From Cytophagaceae bacterium (GTDB lineage Bacteria; Bacteroidota; Bacteroidia; Cytophagales; Cytophagaceae), in contig JACMQM010000348.1 of NCBI GenBank assembly GCA_014376985.1, positions 1 through 37,658 on the forward strand: 37,658 nt of DNA, given 5' to 3'. The position numbers and the translations under genes were made by a program. Below the pieces are notes generated by a model. That model did no database searches and had not been told where the DNA came from. It saw only the letters and a list, made by a program, of their open reading frames with translations. Numbering within the stretch: the first letter of the stretch is position 1; every line of letters begins with the position of its first letter. Positions 32,501 through 37,658 of this stretch are shown here, piece after piece.

Positions 32501-32605
32501 CGTTCCTATAAATACTTTGTCATTTTGTTTTTGTGCCCAAGCATGGTGAAATGCTCCAATACACAGAATGCCGCTCGTTATCAGCATCAGTAAAATTTTC
32601 TTCAT
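29588..32605 (-). CDS. Large T9SS-secreted metalloprotease with chitin-binding-like modules
   Basis: Starting at ATG 32605 gives 1005 residues. In order these are a signal peptide (1-24, ending HAWA), a propeptide-like region, and a metzincin-type protease domain (about 175-365). The zinc motif is HEIGHTLFLGHD (H301, E302, H305, H311) and a Met-turn APIMGVGYY follows. Then come a pre-peptidase C-terminal domain (about 375-480) and an Ig-like domain. A CBM5/12-like module (WSSSKIFDVPGQRIS, KWWTQNDQP, WKYIGPC), two more Ig-like repeats and a second CBM5/12-like module (YQAGSTVKSNDRIYECKPW) come next. A T9SS sorting domain (ITVFPNPTTEAVQL) ends the chain. Position 308 is Phe where metzincins usually have Gly. 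It is probably secreted and bound to chitin-like or wall polymers. Confidence 0.85.
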   Translation of the reverse strand: MKKILLMLITSGILCIGAFHHAWAQKQNDKVFIGTTSRLLNQLVAKESSANGKTAFNDISIAVDHKTVLTVAANVKKQKGNTNSFIGEVKSQENSSFFLSITGTKAEGRIILKNKKLAYEISSDEEGNVYVQHIDIDKVLCVDFKELPLAQRSKKRSSQRNAINPATSNVYALQSLPGSSFVVYIDFDGEYFGNTGWNGGGVIEALPSGMSDADILEAWEITSEDYRAFNLNITTDVNAFNNALPGKRIRCVITPTNTAGPGYGGIAYIGSFNWSVYEEPCWSFTSGVGTGGKNVGEVCSHEIGHTLFLGHDGRTDPSETYYAGNNGWAPIMGVGYYENLVQFSRGEYLNANNLEDDITIIASQNGFYFREDDHDDNTTGATGLILQSDDVLATENNGVISQRSDVDFFNFTTSGGQINLSFNAAPRHGNLDILVKLYDQNLNLIDRQDQDGFNVTLSNTLKAGLYYVSIDGTGNGDPLVSGYTDYSSLGSYTISGTIPQSKNNNYPTVAITSPINNQQFEFPGNVTIVVSASDSDGSIAKVEFYNSTHKLGEAITAPYSYQWNNIPSGSFALIAKATDNKGAVTTSEEVIIVINSGDNCLSTPAWSSSKIFDVPGQRISFLGKIFENKWWTQNDQPNEASQWGVWKYIGPCGSSNLNLRPSVSFIAPLNPYFQAGNNTLVIAAASDVDGTIQKVDFYENDQFISSSTTAPYFINKNNIHSGLHNIKVIATDNLGATSDPAYLILTVDALPTFLSPLANTDYPYAGALNLELNANGGESRIAKVEYFFSDMSNKIGEAYSTPYSLTYSPLPNGTSSQGNYLPIVAKITYEQGGIVVIDTYIHIVNTVQLNLCTNLSTYSENNDYQAGSTVKSNDRIYECKPWPYSGWCNSAAIAYGPGTGTVWQDAWMDKGSCTVNAKHQSLSSNLAEAITVFPNPTTEAVQLDFGNADYTVASVSVFDAFGNMVIKDVEVNRHESLDLSLLTKGLYNLQISVNDEMTYRKIIKY

Positions 32606-32656
32606 ACAGGTATTAAATTTAGCTGGTTTAAAAAAGTTTGAAAAATTTGAGTCGCA

Positions 32657-32689
32657 CAAACATAAGGGATCAAAAAATTGAAAAACAAA
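32657..32689 (-). promoter_or_regulatory. Likely promoter of the T9SS metalloprotease gene
   Basis: On the minus strand TTTG (32686-32689) is followed, after 21 bases, by TATGTTTG (32657-32664), a perfect TAnnTTTG match. Transcription would start near 32650, downstream of the longer frame's ATG at 32698, which fixes the start at ATG 32605. Confidence 0.55.
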
Positions 32690-32790
32690 AAACGTCATGC
32701 TATTTTTAAACTTTTGTCGAATAGTTCAATTGATTATTTATAAAATTCTAAAATGTACTGTATTACTTCACAAGATGTTATGACTAATAC

Positions 32791-32825
32791 AAAAAAAATC
32801 CGGTAACCACATGAAGTCATTACCG
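32791..32825 (-). terminator. Intrinsic terminator after the superoxide dismutase gene
   Basis: On the minus strand CGGTAA (32820-32825) pairs with TTACCG (32801-32806) around a 13-base loop, followed by GA and eight T residues. Confidence 0.75.
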
Positions 32826-32851
32826 AATCTATATTTTAATGTCTTTGTTAA

Positions 32852-33523
32852 TTACTTTTTCTTCTTTGCATCGTTATATCTTCTGTTCACTTCGTTCCAA
32901 TTTATAACATTCCAAAAAGCACTGATGTAATCAGGTCTTTTATTTTGATATTTTAAGTAGTAAGCATGTTCCCATACATCCAGCGCAAGGATAGGAGTTC
33001 CTTTGACTTTCACCACATCCATTAAAGGATTGTCTTGATTGGGAGTCGTAGTGATTTTTAATTTTCCTCCTTCTACAATCAACCACGCCCAGCCTGAACC
33101 AAATCTTGTTTTTGCTGAATCAGCAAATGCATTTTTAAATTGATCAAACGATCCAAAAGTAGTGTTGATGTCTTCCAATAAAGGACCGCTCAATGTATGT
33201 CCTTCAGGTCCCAGAACGGTCCAGAATAAAGAGTGGTTATAATGTCCACCTGCATTATCTCTTACGGCTTTATTATACTTACTCACATGTGTTACGATCT
33301 CTTCAATGCTTTTATCTTTTAACAAAGCATTGGCGGTAACTTCTTTATTCAATTTTTCGACATAGGCAGCATGATGCTTGTCGTGATGAATCTCCATGGT
33401 TTGTTTGTCAATGTGAGGTTCAAGTGCAGCAACAGGATAGGTAAGAGCCGGTACGGTAAATTGAGCTTGAGCTTGTAAGGCAAGCAATGCCATAATTCCG
33501 AAGGATAGAAAGATTTTTTTCAT
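32852..33523 (-). CDS. Secreted superoxide dismutase, Mn-type Fe/Mn-SOD family
   Basis: Starting at ATG 33523 gives 223 residues with a signal peptide (1-20, ending AQA). The enzyme would convert superoxide to peroxide and oxygen in the periplasm or outside. The four metal ligands fit the family: H46 (MEIHHDKHH), H97 ([10 protein letters not shown]), D182 and H186 (LDVWEHAYY). AGGHYNH and the Gln in PNQDNP point to the manganese-type or cambialistic branch rather than the iron type. Export of this family is less common than the cytoplasmic form. The 37 extra residues of the longer frame are low-complexity and were rejected. A hairpin lies in the upstream region. Confidence 0.92.
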   Translation of the reverse strand: MKKIFLSFGIMALLALQAQAQFTVPALTYPVAALEPHIDKQTMEIHHDKHHAAYVEKLNKEVTANALLKDKSIEEIVTHVSKYNKAVRDNAGGHYNHSLFWTVLGPEGHTLSGPLLEDINTTFGSFDQFKNAFADSAKTRFGSGWAWLIVEGGKLKITTTPNQDNPLMDVVKVKGTPILALDVWEHAYYLKYQNKRPDYISAFWNVINWNEVNRRYNDAKKKK

Positions 33524-33557
33524 AAGGACAAATCGTTTAAATATAATAGTATAAAAT

Positions 33558-33584
33558 GAGAAAAAGAAAAAACATCTTTTTCTC
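33558..33584. repeat. Dyad upstream of the superoxide dismutase gene
   Basis: GAGAAAAAGA (33558-33567) and TCTTTTTCTC (33575-33584) are perfect 10-base complements around a 7-base loop, 35 bases upstream of the start codon. It may lie in the 5' leader or be an operator or weak attenuator. A second small dyad (ACTTG/CAAGT near 33587-33602) lies beside it. Confidence 0.4.
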
Positions 33585-33604
33585 TTACTTGTTGTACAAG
33601 TGTA

Positions 33605-34371
33605 ATGAAATATTGTGATTATTTTATTCATCACGCATACATTACTACAGAGGAAAAGATGTTACTTAACTTGTATCAATTTAATGCCAAATTGTTTTAT
33701 TATTATCAGTCAATTGATTAGCGAAATGTGTAAGCCATTTGTTGTGAAAAATCATGCTCAAAACGAGTAAGCCAGTTCTTTTAATCCGACATCCAATCTA
33801 TTTCAGTTAGCGGCCGTTTGAACTGTTACTTAAAATAACATAAAGCTTAAGCTCGTAGATTGAATTGAACAAGCGCTATTAAATTGTAACGTTTCAATTT
33901 TGCAGACCCGATAGAATTGCGGAGTGATGAAGTATTTTATCAAAAAAAGGATTATGTTCAGATGAACATTATAATCAATAATTCATGATGAAATTTTATA
34001 GTAGTGCAAGAGATTGTGTAAGCACATCAGGATTAATAAGATTAATTGATAATTCAAATTCACACGAATACTCTATTTAAAAGGACACAAATAGTATACG
34101 CCACTTGGTTAAAAAATCATGCCACACAAGTAGCTAAGATCGAAACATTTTTAAATCAGCGATATCCTTTAATTTGAATATCTTTAGAAAATCAGTGACT
34201 AAATAATGAAATTGAACTATTCAGACATTACATGTATAATTACTGTCTGTTAAGGACTTTGGTGTTTTTTTTATTCAAAAGTCAGATATAATTGATGATA
34301 AGAAAAAATGCGAAAAAATATCTAAGAAGACAACTGATATTAAAATTCAATCTTGTCTATACATACTGCAG
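33605..34371. other. Long gene-free AT-rich stretch
   Basis: No frame on either strand reads as a protein family, and no structured RNA or repeat pattern was recognised. Frames are short and of low complexity. It may contain the promoter of the superoxide dismutase gene at its left end. An unannotated small RNA cannot be excluded. Confidence 0.5.
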
Positions 34372-34416
34372 ATAAAAAAAATAGAGGACAGTTATTTTAC
34401 TGCCCTCTATTTTTTC
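34372..34416 (-). terminator. Strong terminator after the fasciclin gene
   Basis: A 13-bp stem (34380-34392 with 34399-34411, one G-U pair on the minus strand) closes a 6-base loop. It has an A-run on one side and a T-run on the other, 21 bases beyond the stop codon of the minus-strand gene. Confidence 0.85.
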
Positions 34417-34432
34417 AAAAAACCACACTAAA

Positions 34433-34939
34433 TTATTTAGGCATGATTACTGAATCAATTACATGCACTACACCATTGCTACCTTTTAAATCTGCAGTGG
34501 TAACATATGCCGTATGGCCTAACTCATCGGTTAGTTTTACTTTGTCTTTGTCAAGAGAAGCAGTCAGTTTTCCGCCGCTCACTGTAGTCAACACGACTTT
34601 ACCGTTTCCTTTTTTTATGGCCGCTACCACTGCCTTTGAATCAAGATTTCCACTCACCACGTGGTAAGTTAAAATTTTTGATAACATCGCTTTGTTTTCA
34701 GGTTTTAACAAATTTTCCACTGTTCCTTTTGGAAGCTTGTCAAATGCCGCGTTGGTTGGAGCAAACACAGTAAAGGGGCCTTTGCCTTGTAAAGTTACAA
34801 CAAGGTCAGCGGCTTTTATAGCAGCAACCAACGTAGTATGATCAGGAGATCCAGCAGCAATACCTACTACATCTTTTGTTTGGCCCCATGCTGTCAAAGA
34901 AGACACTACGGTTGCGAGCATTACGATTAATTTTTTCAT
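34433..34939 (-). CDS. Secreted fasciclin (FAS1) domain protein
   Basis: Starting at ATG 34939 gives 168 residues with a signal peptide (about 1-19, MKKLIVMLATVVSSLTAWG) and one complete FAS1 domain. The first FAS1 motif is PFTVFAPTNAAFDKLPKGTV, the central part ILTYHVVSGNL, and the end NGVVHVIDSVIMPK. FAS1 domains mediate adhesion to surfaces, glycans or other proteins. Single-domain secreted forms are common in Bacteroidota. The longer frame adds a non-signal N-terminus and was rejected. A strong terminator follows, so it is probably a single-gene unit. Confidence 0.9.
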   Translation of the reverse strand: MKKLIVMLATVVSSLTAWGQTKDVVGIAAGSPDHTTLVAAIKAADLVVTLQGKGPFTVFAPTNAAFDKLPKGTVENLLKPENKAMLSKILTYHVVSGNLDSKAVVAAIKKGNGKVVLTTVSGGKLTASLDKDKVKLTDELGHTAYVTTADLKGSNGVVHVIDSVIMPK

Positions 34940-35433
34940 GAGTTTTAGTTTAGATTTATTTCTTTTAACAACTTCTGGCATGCATTGTTCAACGTACATA
35001 AAATATAAAATAGTTTATTTTTATCCTTATTAAACCAGAGAAGTTGTAATACAGGCGCTTAACGATGGAATTGCAAGTTGAGTCAGGACGATTTTAATTC
35101 AAAATTAACTTTGCCACTGTTTTTGTAACAATAAAGTAATATGGCTAATACATCCTTGTTACACCATTCAATTGCATTCGTTATTGAAATGAAAACAAAA
35201 CCTGACTACGCCTACATGTGTCGTTGCCTTTTGACATAGAACTTCTGTCTTGGGGAAATTAATAAAAAGAAGAAGAAAATATAAGGTCAATTTTTTTAGC
35301 TAACATTCTTTATGAGTAAAAAATATGGGCGACCAACGTCATGTAGATTTTGTAAACCTGATCCTATGTGAATGAGCAACAATAAATATTGGCGACAGCT
35401 TGTGATAATAAACGTGAAGGCTAACCCAGTTCT
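34940..35433. other. Intergenic region between the fasciclin and GH81 genes
   Basis: No gene is supported. A 19-codon frame at 35312-35371 (plus strand) contains a CxxC pair but has no other support. The left end must hold the minus-strand promoter of the fasciclin gene; TATATTTT near 35000 is a possible weak -7 element. Confidence 0.4.
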
Positions 35434-37658
35434 TTATTTCTTGATTACTTTATAATCTCCAACAAGCGCACCACTCTTTGTTGTGACATGTAGAATATAA
35501 GTACCAGCAGTTAAACTTGAACTATCAAGTGTTAAGAGATTTATACCAACAGACAGTTCGGCGCTATGATGAGCAATTAATACTCGTCCCAATACATCCA
35601 ATAACTGCAGATAGGCTACATCTTGATCTATTGACATCCATTCGATATGCATGATATGCTCTGTTGGATTTGGATAAATATTGAGTTGCCCAGACTGCAT
35701 TCCAATATTTACAACTTGAATTTTACTATATGAAAACACATTATCATTTTCTATAATGTGCAATCGATAATAGTTGATACCAGAAGTAGGATGATCATCT
35801 GTGCAATGATACGATGCTCCACCATTGCTGATAGCAGTAGAAAGCTGTTCGTTTATTTTAGTCCACTGCACCCCATCAGAACTGGTTTCCAATTCAAAAC
35901 GATTGATATTTATTTCCGAAGCCGTTGTCCAATCAAGGTTGACTGTTTTTTGATGATTCAGTTTGGCAGAAAAAGAAAGTAAAGTCAACGGTAAGGTAGG
36001 GCAAACATAATAGGTAATAACCGTGTCGTCAGGAACATTAAACGCTTGGCCATCTGTGAATGTTACAATCTTAGGCCCTTTGCCGGGCGGCATATAAATC
36101 ATGTAATGCTTACAGATTCCTTTTTTGAAAACCTGATAGCCTGTGATATCTGCATTTACAGTAGGATCTATCACACCTACGCTGTCGAAGGTGTGATCCC
36201 AATGGTAAGTAAACGCTTTTTTATCAGGCGACCATAAACCGTTGTTGGCGTTGAATGCAGTAATGGCATTGGTTGCACTAAATGTCGCTTGCAGGGCATT
36301 GATCTCTTGCCCCCAACCGTCCCAACCAGCATAATTCTGTCCAATTTGTGCGTATTCAACAGCTGCAGCAGCAGCGTTCATTCCTAACCAAGTAGAAGCG
36401 CCTGTGGCAGGCAAATAGGTAATGCCGTGAATAAACTCAGGTTCTGTTCCGAAGAACGTTGCATAATTTCCACCCCAGTTATACAACATGGTCAAGTGTT
36501 GGTGATTGTAAGCATTAGCATAAGGAGCGCCATTTACTGCATTGTCTACATCAAACCAATATTGTCTTGCGGCTTCTGATTCGGTAATGTAGAGCAGGGC
36601 TCCTAAATCTCTCATGATATTACTTCCTGTAACCACCGAAGAGGCTTCTCCCCAAAGCAATACACCTGTTGCAAAATGTATAGCTTCAGATACTGATTCC
36701 TGATCGGTTGCTTTCGCATCGGCCCACGAATGGCCGGCATAAGGGTCAAAATATTTAAGATATGGAAACCATGGGCTTACAGTACCATTGGAACCAGGAT
36801 CAGTCATGTCTTTAGTTTCATTGGCAATAGAACGTATCACAGTTTCTACCATCGGTCCGTAATTAATAACAAAAGCAGGATCGTACCGAGCCAAGATTGC
36901 AGCAGCATTGACAAAATAGCCTACATGAAAATGAGCATCGACAAAGGTACCTGAACTACCAAATCCATTTGGATAATGCGACATGTGATTGAAGGTAGGA
37001 CTGTAAGCAAAATAACGGTTATAATCTGCGTCGTTTGCTACCAACCAATCTTGCAGTCTTGATCTCAATTGTGTGAGGATGGTATTAAAAGCGGCTGTAT
37101 TACCAACTTGTTTGGCGATTTGTAGATTGGTGGTGAGTTCGGTAAACTGATCTTTATTGTATCCGTCTGCTGCGGTCGGCATATTACCTATGCTGGCAGC
37201 AAAAGCGTTGAGGTAAGCATTGATAGTTGCTTTAGTACCTGTATTGGCCCAACCTAAATTCGGCAATACACCCAAGTGCGGCATCATTGTTTGAAACGTA
37301 CTTGAATTAATTAATTTCATATCTCCTCGTGGGGAAGGGTATATGGAGGTAGTACTTGTAGCGCCCGTCACTTGAGGAGAATATAACCATTGATGACGAT
37401 ACAACGCCTGTAATGTTCCTGTGTTGGCTGCACCATAAACATTCGTTGTTGTCGATGCAAAGTTTGTTGTGAGTGTTGCCGTTGCTTCGTTGAACGAATA
37501 GGTGTGAGTTGTTTGTGTTACAAAATTAAAGGCTTTCTGAGCAAACAATGTTAAAGTGGCTTGACTTGCATCAGGTAATACTGCTACCGTAACAAATTTT
37601 GCTGCATCCGGAAGATCGGCATTGAAGTTTGCACCCGGCGTCATACTTCCTATAGAAC
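35434..37658 (-). CDS. GH81 endo-1,3-beta-glucanase with T9SS sorting domain (5' end missing)
   Basis: The frame is open to the right edge, so the N-terminus lies outside the window. The catalytic part shows the GH81 signature FDPYAGHSWADAKATDQESV, followed by SEAIHFATGVLLWG. The glutamates here correspond to the catalytic region, and the helical FIHGITYLPATGAS also belongs to this inverting beta-1,3-glucanase family. An FN3-like beta domain follows (LDWTTASEININRFELETSS), then a T9SS sorting domain (LNIYPNPTEHIMHIEW and GTYILHVTTKSGA). The enzyme would be secreted and cut callose, laminarin or fungal wall glucan. The ATG at 37644 lies inside the conserved region (GSMTPGANF) and is not the start. 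Together with the dead GH16 it shows a beta-1,3-glucan theme. Confidence 0.92.
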   Translation of the reverse strand, partial: SIGSMTPGANFNADLPDAAKFVTVAVLPDASQATLTLFAQKAFNFVTQTTHTYSFNEATATLTTNFASTTTNVYGAANTGTLQALYRHQWLYSPQVTGATSTTSIYPSPRGDMKLINSSTFQTMMPHLGVLPNLGWANTGTKATINAYLNAFAASIGNMPTAADGYNKDQFTELTTNLQIAKQVGNTAAFNTILTQLRSRLQDWLVANDADYNRYFAYSPTFNHMSHYPNGFGSSGTFVDAHFHVGYFVNAAAILARYDPAFVINYGPMVETVIRSIANETKDMTDPGSNGTVSPWFPYLKYFDPYAGHSWADAKATDQESVSEAIHFATGVLLWGEASSVVTGSNIMRDLGALLYITESEAARQYWFDVDNAVNGAPYANAYNHQHLTMLYNWGGNYATFFGTEPEFIHGITYLPATGASTWLGMNAAAAAVEYAQIGQNYAGWDGWGQEINALQATFSATNAITAFNANNGLWSPDKKAFTYHWDHTFDSVGVIDPTVNADITGYQVFKKGICKHYMIYMPPGKGPKIVTFTDGQAFNVPDDTVITYYVCPTLPLTLLSFSAKLNHQKTVNLDWTTASEININRFELETSSDGVQWTKINEQLSTAISNGGASYHCTDDHPTSGINYYRLHIIENDNVFSYSKIQVVNIGMQSGQLNIYPNPTEHIMHIEWMSIDQDVAYLQLLDVLGRVLIAHHSAELSVGINLLTLDSSSLTAGTYILHVTTKSGALVGDYKVIKK

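Noticed and set aside
32606-32698. Longer N-terminus for the metalloprotease
   Set aside because: It precedes the signal peptide and lies upstream of and across a good promoter; ATG 32605 gives a normal leader.
33524-33634. Longer N-terminus for superoxide dismutase
   Set aside because: It is basic and Phe-rich low-complexity sequence before a proper signal peptide at 33523.
35312-35371. 19-codon frame with a CxxC pair
   Set aside because: No ribosome site, promoter or family resemblance; it is probably chance.

Overview
The window is a chromosomal segment of a low-G+C member of the Bacteroidota. Four things point there. Several secreted proteins end in type IX secretion (T9SS) sorting domains. 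Several genes are preceded by the Bacteroidota -7 element TAnnTTTG. There is a PD40/OmpA envelope protein, a TonB-type transducer and an HU-CCDC81/SPOR protein. Initiation often lacks a clear Shine-Dalgarno sequence, and TTG/GTG starts are used. The content (beta-1,3-glucanases, a protease with chitin-binding-like modules) would suit a Cytophagales or Chitinophagales polymer degrader, but I cannot fix the genus.

Layout. 1-3480 is a same-strand housekeeping run: the end of an HU-CCDC81/SPOR protein, a TonB-like protein, folC and trmB. 3607-7666 holds a PD40/OmpA protein, an HPP membrane protein, an NlpC/P60 hydrolase and an MFS exporter. 7761-8500 is a broken GH16 glucanase. It is followed by two tandem paralogous lipoproteins and a convergent DUF2306 membrane protein. 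11645-16215 holds a DEAD-box helicase, a Crp/Fnr regulator and a 900-residue TPR protein with an embedded PrsW-type intramembrane protease domain. 16348-18482 holds a Rossmann protein, a LigB/DODA-type dioxygenase and a YceI protein. 18608-20073 is a heavily mutated K+/H+ antiporter pseudogene. Then come a small membrane protein and a convergent pair of thioredoxin-fold proteins.

22436-26708 is a non-homologous end-joining operon: Ku, the LigD phosphoesterase domain, LigD ligase-polymerase and a YihY/BrkB membrane protein. The LigD reading frame is interrupted exactly at an A10 tract. A -1 ribosomal shift or one extra transcribed A would restore a PE-LIG-POL fusion.

The gene-free stretch 26709-27228 carries, on the minus strand, a clear TPP (thiamine pyrophosphate) riboswitch with no thiamine gene behind it. 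Only a 10-codon ORF and a hairpin terminator follow. Two DUF218 lipoprotein paralogs then flank an endonuclease V pseudogene. The right third is mostly minus strand: a 1005-residue T9SS metalloprotease, a secreted Mn-type superoxide dismutase, a secreted fasciclin protein and the 3' part of a T9SS GH81 beta-1,3-glucanase that runs off the edge.

The points most worth a second look are the split LigD, the orphan TPP riboswitch, the PrsW-TPR fusion, and three decaying genes (GH16, NhaP2, Nfi) among intact neighbours. No tRNA, rRNA, CRISPR array, insertion sequence or phage gene was seen.
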